A stretch of DNA of 64,000 bases from Parelaphostrongylus tenuis. Lineage: Eukaryota > Nematoda > Chromadorea > Rhabditida > Metastrongylidae. How positions within the stretch are numbered: position 1 is the first letter of the stretch; each line of letters opens with the position of its first letter. Below are positions 38,961-52,842 of the stretch, piece by piece. The notes beneath the pieces are model-generated. The model was not told the origin of the DNA. It saw only the letters and a program-made list of their open reading frames with translations, and searched no databases. The stretch lies in contig JAHQIW010005499.1 in assembly GCA_019055375.1 (NCBI GenBank), positions 1 to 64,000 of the forward strand, in the 5' to 3' direction. The position numbers were made by a program, and so were the translations under genes.

Positions 38961-41849
38961 TCTTTCCAAAACGGAAAATGGCTTCTCAAACGTTTCTCAT
39001 TATCCAAACCTTGCAGTTGTGTCAACTGTTTTCTAAAGCTATTTCAATACTACAATGTGCTTCGATATCCTTATTAAGCCTTTTCGAAGTCTGATATTGT
39101 CAGCGCCTTAGGTATATTTCGGCAGCATCGTCTTCTTTGGGATCAAGCGTCCCATTCGAGATGGGTAGACCAAAAAATTTTGAGACCGCGCAACATGAAA
39201 TGTTGTCTAAGTCATTTTGCAGTCGATTTACTTATCACTTTAATATATCTTGTTTTTCTGCACGCTATGCCATGTTTCATTGTGCATATAAACTACTATG
39301 AGTGAAAAAAGCGCTATTGCGAAAAAATGAGACTGCGCGCTGACCAGTTTGTTGAAGCCTTTCTACTTTTTTCAGTTGACCTCTACAACTCCTTGCTCTT
39401 AATTTCAACCCATATTTGCAACTGGGCATAACTTCAGGCCATGGGCTGACTACTCAGAAAAGAAACATAATATTTATGTAGTTGCCATAGCACATCATAA
39501 ACGCTTTTTCCAACCAAGTTCAACGATCGTATCGTCATTTTAGAGGTATCGAATGGCTACTAAAAGTCTGGTGAGCAAGACTTCTAAGCAAAAAAAAACA
39601 CACGTGGTCTCCACAGAGATAAGCTATCAATTCCCGAACTTTGCTACGGTTGATCGAAATTCTGTCACACCAAAGAGTGATCAAGTTAACAACGTGGTGC
39701 CAGCCGACCCAAGAGTTGAATTTTTAGAGGCACAGTGATAGCGCGAAACCGCAGAACATAATTCCATGTGAAAAATAAACTAAACTTGGGGAGACCAGTA
39801 TGGAAGCGTAGGGCTGTTTTGTATCAAAAACTGCGTTCAACCACCGATGTGGCCCTTCACCTCCGCCGGTGTTGCGTTGATCGCAGTCGATTTTTCACTG
39901 CCGGTTGTTCTTGTCACGTGTGTCTCAATTGAACAGTTGAAGTGGAATCGAGTTATTTAGAGAAGGACACGTCTTTAATGAAATAGTAACCCGATATGAC
40001 GCTCTTTTTTGCGCAAAATGGTTACCGTTTACTGCCCTCTGATTATATCTCTTATTGTGGCTATAGGGGGAGCTGATACTCTAAAGGAGGTTTGAAACGT
40101 CTACCAATGAGTTTATATCAGAAAACACTTCTACCAAACTCCTTACCTCAACAGGATATGGATTTGGCGATGATGAGTGGGTGTTGCATTAACTACAGGT
40201 AACCTAGGGAGATTTAATGGACTGATCATTACTACTGCATCAAGTTCTCCTTTGGATTTTCAAGTGTTTTGAAAAATAACGAGTCCTGTTATGAATTGAT
40301 AGCATATTTTACGCCTTTCCGAGTCCTGTTATGGCAGTTTCGGTGCTAGACGTACGCTTCGGTTGTCCCGCAAGCCTAATCGGAAACACGTGCCCTTCAG
40401 TTCAACCGTTTCCTCATAACTAAGGGTAGCGGCGACGAACATGTTTTATTGCAGCCATTCCCTTACAATACGTTCAGTAGAACATGTCCGACGTCGCCAC
40501 AATCAGTTGTCGGGAACGACTGAATTACGAAATAAATGTGCTACTGCTGAGACTTACTAGAAAAACCGAAAAGCGCATCTAGCAGTAGAAGTGCAATACT
40601 AAGCTTTTGAAAGACTTGAAGCATTCTATAAGATTATATTGAAATTTGAGCGAGGTCTGAATAACAGCTGAATTGAAGGAATTGCTATATGCCCAACAAT
40701 ATTGAGTTTTAGATCTGCAACTCTCTGAAACAAATAAACTGATCATTTAACTCCAATTTATTAACGATCCAAATTGTCAAGACGACTGATAGCTAGTTCA
40801 AAATATGAAGCTTCATGAGAAATTTGCTGGGCACAAATGTTGAAATCACATTATGAAACACCCATGCCGCACTCTGTACATAACTCCTTGTTCTTCGTGA
40901 GAACAAAAGATTTTAGTGAAGTCTGAGATTCAGAATTTTATCTAGGTGCAATAACAAAAGTTTATGTTGAGCTTTGTGGACATAGATATCACATCATATT
41001 AATTTCCTAACCAATGGATTTTCTTTTGAAATAACATGTCTATTCAAGACGTTGGAGGATAGCAGAAGAGAAAATTTTCGCTACAAAAAATGAAGTGCTT
41101 GCATTCATTTATGCAATTATTGGGACAAAATGGTGATAGTACTACTTCTGCCAGACTTAGGTGACCCATGCCACGGACTGAATATGGCAATTTCTCCCTG
41201 TAGAATTCTTGTGGGATCTAACTCGTTTAATTGGATGTGTTGAAAAATAAACATAACTGGGACATTCGGAGATAATCATTTCGCTAAGCTTCAATAAAGC
41301 ACAGACAAGCCATCCGCTTTCGTTTGTCTTTTTGTCAGATACACTCACAGATCATTTTTTATACAATTGATATTGAAATTGACTAGCACTAGTTTTGCTT
41401 AGCCTTTATTTCGTGTTATAAGGATGATGATACCAGCAAAGTGAAGATTTTTGCCCACGAGCAACTTTCTTTCGCTTGATGCTATATTTTTATGTTCGCA
41501 GGACGCTTAGGAAGTTGACAGCGATAAAGTTCGGCGATATAGTACTGTTCTGTCTATCACTCTTTCTACGTCGACATTATAAAGGTAATAATAACGAGAA
41601 TAGTGAAATTTCAGGCGAGAGTTTTTTTTTTTTTGCATCGGTGAAAATAGGACGGAGAGGTATCATGTGCTCTCTTCATCCTCCAATGAGTCTAAATGTG
41701 AGTTACACCTACAAACAGTAACTCAGCAGAAACAGGTGATAAGTCTTTTGGGGTCCAGTAGTGTGTTGAAAGTGCGTAAGGTCGCCCTTCGTCGCTATTT
41801 AATCCTTTATTTTTCACGTGAATATGCAAAAGTATCACTTTGTCATTAA

Positions 41850-44680
41850 CCCCTGAGGGACGACATGTACCAGCTCAGTACACGGTTGTTTGAAGGCCTT
41901 TCTCGCTGCAAAAAATTTTCTTCTAGGCATTTGGCAATACTTTGAAAGCTTAAATTTCTGCGATCCCAAAAAGCTGTGTAGCTTTAAAAAAAAGCTCATA
42001 TTACGTTATAACAGCAAAAATGAATTTATTTTTCACACTCATTTTCTTCATTTGCCCGGCTGGGACGGCTTTATGGCACTTTACTTAAGATTTTGATACT
42101 TATTAGATAATCCAAATCTGAAGGATTCTCGTGATAAAATTGCTTTTTCGAGAAGGTGCCATATAACGCCGTAAGAGCGAAAGGAAGATTATATTTCACG
42201 GTTAAAATGCAAGCCCGCCGCTAGGATGTCATAGATAGTTTATCCTTAAATAATATAGGTGTAGTTTATAACTCAGAGATGTCTTATTGACACATAAAGG
42301 ATGGAATATTACGATTCAACCTTATAGGAAGATTTTTTGATGCAAAGAGCTACTACTCCTGTTGAAACCCTTCATTTTTCAGCGGTAATACCACATCCTT
42401 GTACAAAATTTTACTTACAACCTCTACCGAACATTTCTATCACATGTCTTGCGAGAACGTTGCTTGAGAACACACCTTTTACAACTAAGCATCTCTGATC
42501 GAGGTTTATGTGGAGGTATTTCTAGTATGTAACTCGAGTGAGTGTAGGAAGAACACGCGCTTATCATTGCGTATGGTATGTTACTTCCCCTATCAGCGCC
42601 CATAATCGAAAAAACCTATTTTTCGCTCTTTCTAGATAGTTTAGTAGTTATTCGATATCTTAAATCTTTAGAAATTGAAAGATGTACTTTATTTGAAAGA
42701 TTTCTGTATTACACTATAACAGGGAAAAGAATCTGTTATTCAACACTTCAGCATCTTCCGACGAACAACGCTTTTCCTCAAAAAATTTAGAAGTTCTTCG
42801 ACAACACATATCTCGACAAATTCAACTCAACAATTTCATGGATATGCTTAGTTTTTGCGAAATGCTTCTTAGTTCGTCGTTAAGCTAAAACAACATTGTA
42901 CATTCGGCGCGCAGCGGACGCCACATATAAAAAGCGCTGCGCGACTGACACGGCGTAGAGTGCGAAACTCAATGATCTTTTAGCTGTAACACACATTAAA
43001 ACGTCTTTCTCCAAAACCAAGCCTATCATTGAGATTGCTGAGATTTGTGCTATTCAAAGCTTATTGAAAATTTGAATGGAAACCTTTGTCCAGCTAAAGA
43101 TAAGAGTGTGAAAGAAAAATTGGTTATGTATGTAAAGCGGTGACAAATTTTTAACTAACTCTTATTCTCTGAGCAGGCATTTTTCATCAGAGTATTTGTA
43201 GTTATTCGAAAGCTTTAATTACTGCCTACAAATATACGTCGCCCATTTTTCGAAAAATCCTTTTATCACACTGTAGAATCCAAAAAAAAATTCATTTTCA
43301 CCCTCATTTCGCCTTCATTTTACCATGACTATGAATTTCTGGAAGCACGAAAGGCATGCCAGTGTTACACAGTTTTTCGCTGTGTCAAAATTACGCGTTT
43401 ATATCTGAAGTTTCTGCCGATGCGGCAATCCTCAGTGAAATTACGATAGTTGGCGCCGTTTTAACGCATAATGCGATAGATCACTGTCGAGTCACGCGGT
43501 AGATCAGGTGATTATCTTAATAAGAAGTCGTAGCTGTAAATTTCCTTCACATTTTACTCAGCTATGGACCTTTTCGGCGACTTTGCTCACCGGCCAACTC
43601 ATAGAGCGGAGGAGCGGGGCCGGGACGGAACGACCGATCGCGTTTGAAATATTTTTATTCAGTTTAGGATTATTCACCACATCGAAAGCACCTTCAGATA
43701 AAATCGTATATTCTGGTGCTCTGGAAAAATGTCTACTCGCAGATATGCTTTTCGTGCTTCCAGCGATTCATACGCATGGTAAAAGTGGGGCGAAATGCGA
43801 ATGAGAAAAGAAAATTTATTCTGTAGGCTACAGCGACATTAATGGGTGATCTGAAAAACCGACATCGCATAAATATAGCTAGATAACTATTTTTTAATAG
43901 ATACTAACACTTCTTTACATTTGCATCATAATATAGAAAGCATTTGAAAAATACAACAAACCCTTCAGATTCTCGATAGTAAAGCTGTCGAATAATTACT
44001 AAGGCCTCGAAAAGGAGTAAGAATACTTTCTTTGAATATGGGTGCGGATGGGAGAGAAGCGCCGAGAATAATTCTCTGCAGACATATAGTTCTGACCAAT
44101 AGTTTGCACAATGCCGATGTTCTAAACCAATTTATTTACCAATAATTTATTCAAATACGGCTGTCACTTACTGTTCAGCATTTTTTCATTATCCATAAGC
44201 GCTCAACCTTTTTTTCGCTTACCTGAACTCTGAATAATTGCAAATAAACGAATGATTGATATAAACTTAGTTATAGTGAGAGTTATCGATTGATTAGCAT
44301 CGAATACATTATGCATTATCATTATTGTTGTTAATTACTTATTGTTTTCGACTTTTACTCACCTGGCTCTTGAGTATTGTATAAAACTATGGTAGATCAA
44401 AACTGGAGTTTTTTTCATTGTGGTATCCTCCATACACGTCAATACATTTGACCAATTCTCAAGATCAGCATAATTCCGTAATAAACCAACGTTTTTCTCA
44501 ATACAAGAGGCATATATCTAAACCAAAATCAAATGAACGAAAGGAGGAAATCAATTCCTATCAAAGTAATACGAGAAATCCAAAAATTTCCCCAAAACGG
44601 CGAGAAAAAAACTTAATCTAATTGCGAAAATTGCGTATTTTGTTCCGCGCGCATCGATTTCTATAGCCACCCCTTAGGGG
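41850..44680. mobile_element. TTAA-flanked insertion, piggyBac-like non-autonomous element (right-arm copy)
   Basis: Reverse complement of 30,787-33,617. TTAA is at 41,846-41,849 and 44,681-44,684. A one-base length difference lies near 43,400. Confidence 0.65.
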
Positions 44681-44721
44681 TTAATAGAAGAGCAATGTTT
44701 GCATAACGAACCATACGATGT

Positions 44722-44794
44722 GGCCGCGTGGCGTAATGAATAACGCGTCTTCCGACGGAGCAAAACATTGAAAATTCGGATCCTGCCGTGGTCG
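44722..44794 (+). pseudogene. tRNA-Arg pseudogene (right-arm copy)
   Basis: Reverse complement of 30,673-30,745, with the same broken anticodon and T stems. Confidence 0.85.
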
Positions 44795-47700
44795 CAGCTT
44801 TTGTCATGCTGTATCTTTGGGTTCAAATGTCGTCTCCAAGCCATATTCGGGAACTGTGCAGAACAACAGCATGGTCTTCCTTTATATTGTTTTCGTATAC
44901 TACCATTTCGACTGAAGGCCATACAAACAGATGGACCACCGCACCGTGCCACTGATATGTCTCTGCCAATGAAGCAGGAATTTTGGACTCGTATCCATCA
45001 AGTCTTCCGCCAGAGTCGCATTTTCCAGCACCCATAATTTGTTCTAATTAATCTCCAAGACTATCTTCCCCTATGCAAGAAAAACAAAGTCTCACGCAAA
45101 ATCACTTAGTCCCTATCCGAAACGTGATATAGGTTATATTAATGCCATAATTATACTACTTCGAAATGATTTGAATCAATCGTTTCTCCGATATTTTTAC
45201 TTCCAAAGGCGATCAAGATCACGATGAGTGTAGGTTTTGTCGTGCAATTTTACCTATAACAATGCTAGACCTCCATCCTCCAAAATACCCCATATTTCTC
45301 ATGATTATTGCTTCAAACTAGAGGAATAACGGGGACAAAATGAATTATGTCACATATGCGCAATTATGAGTGCATAAAACTAATTAGATCAATTGCTTCA
45401 TAAAATGGACATTCCTACTTTTATTTCGGCCGAGCTGAACGCACCAAAAAACGTTACACGTGCTTCACAGGTCGAGTGTGACGCAGATTACATAAAAAAT
45501 AAAATCAAACACAGGAACCATCCAGCTTCTTTCACGAAATACATATAGGATAATACCATTTCCGCATCACGAAATTTTTCAAGTTTACCACGAAATGATT
45601 GTAGATCGGCAATGACGGTAATTGAAAGTTTCGTCAAAGCTTAGGTATGTAAAAGGTTATGATGTTTAGTCTTCCACACGAAAACAACGGAGCACTTCTG
45701 TTAGGAAAATCATTGCTAATAAAGTAGAGATACATGAGTGGAGGTGGAATTAGAATCGCTGTCTCGTCCACTATAGACCACTACTTTTTTTTCGTCCACT
45801 ATAGACCACTACTTTTTTTTCTTTTAGGCATCCGAGGTGTTCATAATAGTAATGATTCTTCCTGATTAGGAGGTAACAAATGAGGAATCGATCTCATTCG
45901 CAGGAGAAGACTTTTTCATAGTAGTGTTAGTAACCATTCGAAAGCTGGGACTTAGGCTACAACAAGACGTCGCCGTTTTCTCAAAAGACTCCTTTATAAT
46001 GATGTAGTATTCAAAATATAATCGTCTATCATGAATAAGACCACGTGCTTTTCTCTCTCATCTCACCTGTATTTCGCTTAACAAAACTCCTTCTTCAGAG
46101 TGAGCGCTCAAACTATAGCACTAGCTTCAAATACTCAAATATGTGTTTGTGTTTGGTTTGTGAAGAAGGTTCCTTTGATCTCATTCGGATTTTGATCTAT
46201 GCCTTAAGCCTCGCCGGACAGAACTCCTTCTTTAGACAACTAGTAATTATCTAGTAGCATAATGTTTTTTGATTCTAGTCATGTGTTTAATTTCTGGAAA
46301 TACGGTCTAACAGGGAAAATAAGATTGAGTTTTACATTTTTGGTAACGTTGTTTACAGTGTATTCGAAAAAGCGTGGCAGGGGGCGTGGCAAGGAGCGAG
46401 GCGAGGCGAGACGATTGACATCATGTTATTCAATTGGGGATTTTTCCTACATTTCGAAAGAAACTGCAGATAAAAAAATTGATTGAGATACTACGAAAAT
46501 CTTTCTACACATTGATATATCTTCTGACTTCCAATGAACTACGTGCGATATAAAATATTTTTGATCTGGATGCTACGACGTTACAAAAGGGTGTTTTGAA
46601 CAGACGGTGACACGGAATCGTACTCTCAGGTCTCACCTTTCGAACCGTTACTAACTCTCCCATGAAAAGTTCGTCTCCAACGAATGAAATCGGTTTTTCA
46701 TTTCTTCTCTCCTAGTCAGAGAAAACCACAGTATTTATTGAATATCAATGATGCAGTACAAGAATACGGTGTAGTAATGCAAAACAAGCAATTTAACAAT
46801 CGTATAATGGCTAATGGTTCGGCCAGGCTCGCCTTCTTCAAAGTCCGAAAAGTCAAACTGATCTGCAACTTAATCAAAAACCTCCACAACCTCAACAGAC
46901 AACGAAAGAAACGAATTCTGCATAGCATAGTAGAAAAACTTAATTTTAAAACACTCACTGTCTCAAAGTTTTAGGTCTTTCAATTATTCATTAAAGACTA
47001 TCCGCTTGGAGTCAGTGCATGAGTAAGAGTATGACTGACACAAGCCGGAATGATTAGCCTAAGGTATGGTGAGAGGTCAAGCCTTACTACAAGGCACTGT
47101 TCATTAAGATTCATTTCAAGGATTTTACTTCTAATTCAAAAGGCTATCAAAGTTCCACAAGCTGGTGTTTTTTATTGCTGTGCAAGGGCCGTGAACTTAG
47201 CGTTAAAATCTGCTCCCTTATATTTTATTCCCTATGAGTGCTTGGCTAGAGGAGTTTTTGAATCGAAGTACGTTTTCCAGCAAAGTGATACATGATTTGA
47301 TGTGCACATTTGACTTCATAAAGGAAAACAATGAAGAATTTTTGTTCTTACAAACTCATTGTAGCCAATGTAAAATCCTATTGTAGTAAATGCAGAAAAA
47401 ATCTGTACTACGGAAATTGTATCATCCTATGGATACTTTGTGAGAGAAACTCGATGGTTCTTATGCCTAATTTTATTACCAATGTTTTCTCCGTTGCACT
47501 CCACCGTGAAGCACGTGTAACGTTTACCGATGATTTAAGCCTAACTTGAAATAAATGTAGGGATATCCATTCCATAAAGTTACTAATCTATTTAGTTTCA
47601 TGTACATATAATTGCGCATATGTGTCATAATTCAAACTGTAGTCGTTTTCGTTTGTATTCCTCTATTACAAAGCAATAATCTTGAGAAATTAAATGTAAG

Positions 47701-48190
47701 TTAAAGAATGAAATGCTAACATCTTTATAGATGAAATTTCTCAACAAAATCTACACTCATCGTGATCTTCGCCTTCGTTTTAAGCAAAAAATGTCCGGAG
47801 AACGATCAATTGAGACCATCTCAGAGCTGTATAATCATGCCATTAATATAACTTATACTACGTTTCAAATTGGGACTAAGTGATTTTGCGTCAGACTGTT
47901 TTTCTTGCATAGATGAAGGTGTCTGTGACGATTGCTTGCAATAAATTGTTGGTGCCAGAGAATGCAACTAAAGTCGATAGAGGTTTGATGGATTTAATAA
48001 TCCACAATTTTCTGTTTCATTAGCAGGTGGTATCAATGACACTGTATGGTACCTCTGTTTGTACGGCCTTCACTCCAAATAGTAGTATCTTTAAAAGTAT
48101 AATGAGAGATACGCTGATATTCTGTAGAGCTCCCGAAGATGGCATGGATATTACATTCGTACCAAAAGGCCTAGCATGAACAAAAGGTTA

Positions 48191-48263
48191 CGACCACGGC
48201 AGGATTCGAACCTGCAATCTTCTGCTCCGTAGGCAGACGCGTTATCCATTGCGCCACGCGGCC
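48191..48263 (-). tRNA. tRNA-Arg (anticodon ACG), right-arm copy
   Basis: Exact reverse complement of the gene at 27,205-27,277, including stems, anticodon ACG and the downstream TTTT. If the palindrome is real there are two identical tRNA genes about 21 kb apart in divergent orientation. Confidence 0.96.
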
Positions 48264-51214
48264 ACGTTGTTTGGATAGTTATTCATGTATTAGACTTCTG
48301 CTTATAGCGAAGTTACACTTGTATACACAAATTCACGTGACAAATGAAGGATTAAATACCGACCAAGATGCCCTTGTACATTTTTAACACACTGCTCGAC
48401 CTCAAAAGATTTATCACGTGTTTCTGCCGAGTTACTGTTTGGAGGTGTGACCTACATTTGGACTCACTGAAGGATGAAGAGAACCCAGGACACCTTTTTC
48501 ACCAATGCAAAAAATTCATTGCTATAATATCACTAATAACGTTACTATCACCTTTATAACGTCGGCGTAGAAAAAGTGATTGACAGGACAATACCATAAT
48601 ACCAGAATATTCCTGTTTCAACTTCGAGATCACTCTGCGAACATAAAAATGGAGCAACAAGCGAGTGGAAATTGATGGTTGACAATCAATCTTCGCCTCG
48701 CTGATAATATCGTCACTTTATTACGAAATAGGAGCTATGTGAAACTTTTGCTATTCAATTTCAATAACGATTTATGAAGAATGCTCTTTGACTAAATCTA
48801 ACCAAAAAAAAACTAATAGGAATGGAATGTTTTCCTGTGTTTTATTGAAGCTTGGCGAAATAATTAACATCGAATGTTTCACTTACACTTATCTCAATCG
48901 GGAAATCAACATAACGGATCCAGTTGCAAAACTGATCAATAGGAAGCGAAACGCAAGAAAATTCTTTGATTATCCAGATAGCGCAGTAAAGACGACAAAA
49001 AAGCGGCCACGTGATTTTCTTCTTCGACTTTTTGCCACTCCTATCGTATGCGTCAGGAACCTCATTAGAAGCATTATGCAATCCGGTTATAACATGTTTT
49101 GAGCCATGTTTAAGTGCTATATAGACGCCTTTTTAGTCATACCGGGACTCATCGTTAGCACCGTCCTCGGTTTAGCAGAGTTCCTGAACCTTACTCCTCC
49201 GCGAAGGAATCGACGCCGAGCAATAAATCACCAGATTTTAGATGATGAGTTACCTGAAACTGTAGTGAGCGGCAGTCGTAGCAGTGACGGTGCTACTGAC
49301 GAGTCGCGGCAGCACAAAAAAGGTGTCTATATGGCACTTAGACATGGCTCAAAACATTTTATATCCCGATAGCGTAATGTTTCCTGATTCTAGTGACGAG
49401 CTTATTTTTTTAAATATGCGGTTTAGCGTGAAAAATAAGATTGAGATTTACTCTTTTGGTAATGCTGTTTACAGGTTTTTCGACAAAGCGAGAGCCGTGG
49501 CAGGGAGTGTGCTAGGGAACGGAGCGAGGCTGACGATCGATATTTTGTTATTCAGTTAAAGATTTTTCCTCCGGTATACAAGAAATCTATATAAAACAAT
49601 TGACTAAGATACTACGAAAATTTCTCTACACATTGATATGCTTTTCGGCTTCTGGCAAATTAGACGCATGGTAAAAATGAAGGCGAAAGGCGAATGTGAA
49701 ATATGATCTGTTTTCTGAATGCTACAATGTTATAAAAGAATCTATTGAAAACCGGAGACGTTGGGCTATAGCTTCAAGTCTCAGTTTTGAATTGTCACTG
49801 ACATTCCTATGAAAGGTTCCTCTCCCAGCTAGTGAGATCAATTTCTCATGTATTTCCTCGTTATTAGCAAGAACTAAAACATTTGAACAAATGGCGTTCT
49901 TGACATGCTTTCGAACAAAAAAAAAAATGAAATTACACTTCTTCAGTTTCGTTAATAATCCAACAAAAGAAAACGGCTGAGCCATATATGCACAGAGTGC
50001 TAAATGAAGGCGCCGAAACCCAGAGTACCACTCTACTCCATGGGGACCTACAGGAAGTGTTCAAGGAAGTGTAAGGCATGGATGCAAGAAGTTTGTACAG
50101 CTTTTGTTATTTGATTAAAGTTCCTCCACTGTTTTAGGAATAAATTTAGGGTTTTTATAATATTTCGATACTTCACAATTTCCTTTAGTCATTCGTATGC
50201 TTTTGATGTAAATTTAACGTCCATGACTGATAAGGATATAACATGTTTTGAGCTATATCTACGTGCTACACAGGTGCCTGTTTTCGTCCTACCAGGATTC
50301 ATCAATAGCACCGTTCCGTGGATCAGGCAATACTCTGAGGTTACACTCCTCCATGAAGGAATCGACGCCGAGTAATAGATCACCACAAGTCAGATGATGG
50401 AATTACTTGCCGTTGTAATGACTGGAAGTTGAGCCTGTGGCTTTTAAAGTGAATCACACCTCTTTTCTCAACTATTTTTTTAAAGACCTAGCTCTAACAG
50501 AAATAAACTGATACGGATAAAACATCGGCTGAACTGAGGAACGGTGCTACTGATGAGTCCCGCTGGGGCGGAGCAGGCGTCTGCATAGCACTTACGCATG
50601 GCTCAAAACATGTTTTATCCTCATCAAATTATTATTGTTTGAGTTAGTTCTATGAAAAAGCGGTCAAAAAAGAGATATGGTTCATGTTTGAATAAAAAGC
50701 TCTCTTTTACTACGCAGTCACAGTGTTGCACAAAGAGTATAGTAGTACAAATCTATGAGTCCTGAAACACTTAATTATGTTCAATATTTAAGAGTCATAA
50801 TAGTGGCTGAAATTGGAGAACATTGAATGGTTTGCCTGAAATGATGGTGCACGTGCATTCAATATTAGGTCAAAAGTAAGAAAGCATAAAGGCCCTTCCA
50901 AACCATGATTCGGTGGAGGAAGGTTTTCCCGTACAGCTTTAGCATTTTTTGATTGCTCAAACCCTGACAATTATGATGCCTCGCTTGGTTTTCAGAAAAT
51001 GTTGCATAGTGTGTTGTGATATTGAAAATAAAACCATCATTCACACTCCTATTTTTTGTTCACTCGGCTAAATATCAATTCTTGCTGCAAAAAGTTTATA
51101 TAGGTTCCTGTAAAAGCAACAAGAAAATTACGCTTCAGCTCCAGAGTTTTTCTCGTACATAAGAGATATTTATAAATGAAAAGATGAGCATATAGAAACT
51201 ATTAAATTGTATGT

Positions 51215-51897
51215 CAATCACCTGTCACCTGTACCACCTGTGGTCCCTTTGATAGTCGAGTGACTCGAGTGGGCACCAGCAACACTTCCATTTTTCCCTA
51301 TCGCTTGCAGAATAACCCAGTGGATCCGTCCCGCTTTGAAGATTCGCTGAGCATCATATCTTTTTCCTAGGTTTTTCTTGAATAAATAGGACCATCGAGT
51401 AGGGTGATCCTTATCTAGAGCGCTTGACTTACCCAGGAATCAAGTCGCAAACGGCTCTCGCCCATCGGTTGTCGTTGAAGAGCTTCAAGTGGCCGGCTCA
51501 CCTTATTTTTGATGTACTGGCGTGTATAACGGCGTCTTTAATCTCTACTCGTTACGTAGATTGAAGCTTCGGATCCTTCCCCTCTTTTGCGAGATACGGG
51601 ATACTCCTAGCATCGACCATTCGACTGCGCGTTGAATAACGCCCAATGACCTTTCATCCTGCTTACGTAGAGATCAGGTTTCTGCTGCATATGTTAAGGT
51701 AGGGATAATCGCCGAGTCGAAAAGGTAGGCACGGAGTCGGATGTTCTGCGTCCTCTCTACTACATCCTCGATGCTCTTAAACGTTCCCCAAACCGCTCGT
51801 TTCCTCCTGCTCAGCTCTGAAGCTAGGTCTTTCATTGTATTGATTTCATGACCTAAACAGACGTAACTGAGCGTTTGGAGATGTTCGTTTCGTTGAG
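51215..51897 (-). pseudogene. RTE-type LINE, 5'-truncated 3' end (right-arm copy)
   Basis: Reverse complement of 23,570-24,252; same truncation and the same stop pattern. Confidence 0.82.
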
Positions 51898-52401
51898 CGT
51901 AAATGGGACATTCAAACAATTATTTACAAGTTTCATCACATAATACCTCACTGTCATTCTACCGCACAATGCGACGGCGTCTCGTGCCGCGCAAGATTTC
52001 AACGTCGTTGTAGAAAGTTGAACCATTTCAATTTCATGACTGAACTCTCTTAATTCCATTTCGACGTTCGCCAATACAAATTTACGGGAACTATGGAAAT
52101 TTACAGGGAAGCAACTCCGCCATTGCAGTTGCTGAGTGAGAAGCAACAACGCGCGACGTGCTACAAAAGGTAGCACGTTGGCGTGAAAAGGTCAACATAT
52201 TCTGCTCGACCTGTTTTTTCCGTTAGACTGCAACGAGATATCTATGTGCATTAAAATTAACGCATTTTTCCTGTAGGATCCGGAAATGTGGGATGAACTG
52301 GCTTCTTGGAGCAATCGTTCTAACGTTCCCTTTCGAAATGAGAGAAAGAAAGTTGAATAACGGGCCAGTCTGTCTGAAGAACTTCTCAATATTGCATGGT
52401 C

Positions 52402-52842
52402 CTACAAAGTACATGTCAGGGGAAAGTGTTTGAAGGGCGAACAAATATGTGTCATATTGGCGTCTTGTTTGTTAACACGTCGTTGTAGTGTAATTGAGGT
52501 ATTTCCATAGTAAGGTGGCCTATTCTCAAATGTTCTATGCTCTGCAGTCCTCCTTCTGTCACATTTTTTGAAAACGTTCATCACTATTTTATGAAGATCT
52601 TTGTGTTTACGTGCGCCTACGCCTTCAATTTTTGCGAACGAGTTGAATACTAAGCGAAAGTATTTCTTATCAATTCCTGAACAAGCCTCGTATTTACGTG
52701 ATACGCTTTTTACCATGAGTGGAATAACAGGCTCTGTTCGTTTTAGCATGTGTTTGTTGCGCAACGATGCGATTTCCTTCAGGTCGCTGTGGTATCTAAA
52801 TCGGCTGTTTTGAGATCGACCAAAATACAGACTTGAAATCAT
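52402..52842 (-). CDS. Open frame of 146 codons, product not recognised (right arm)
   Basis: Mirror of 22,625-23,065, same length and sequence. Same reservations. Confidence 0.22.
   Translation of the reverse strand: MISSLYFGRSQNSRFRYHSDLKEIASLRNKHMLKRTEPVIPLMVKSVSRKYEACSGIDKKYFRLVFNSFAKIEGVGARKHKDLHKIVMNVFKKCDRRRTAEHRTFENRPPYYGNTSITLQRRVNKQDANMTHICSPFKHFPLTCTL

Noticed and set aside
41476..41721. 81-codon frame with a hydrophobic stretch as a membrane protein exon
   Set aside because: A similar stretch exists in the older duplicate with stops and no shared splice structure, so evidence for a gene is too thin.
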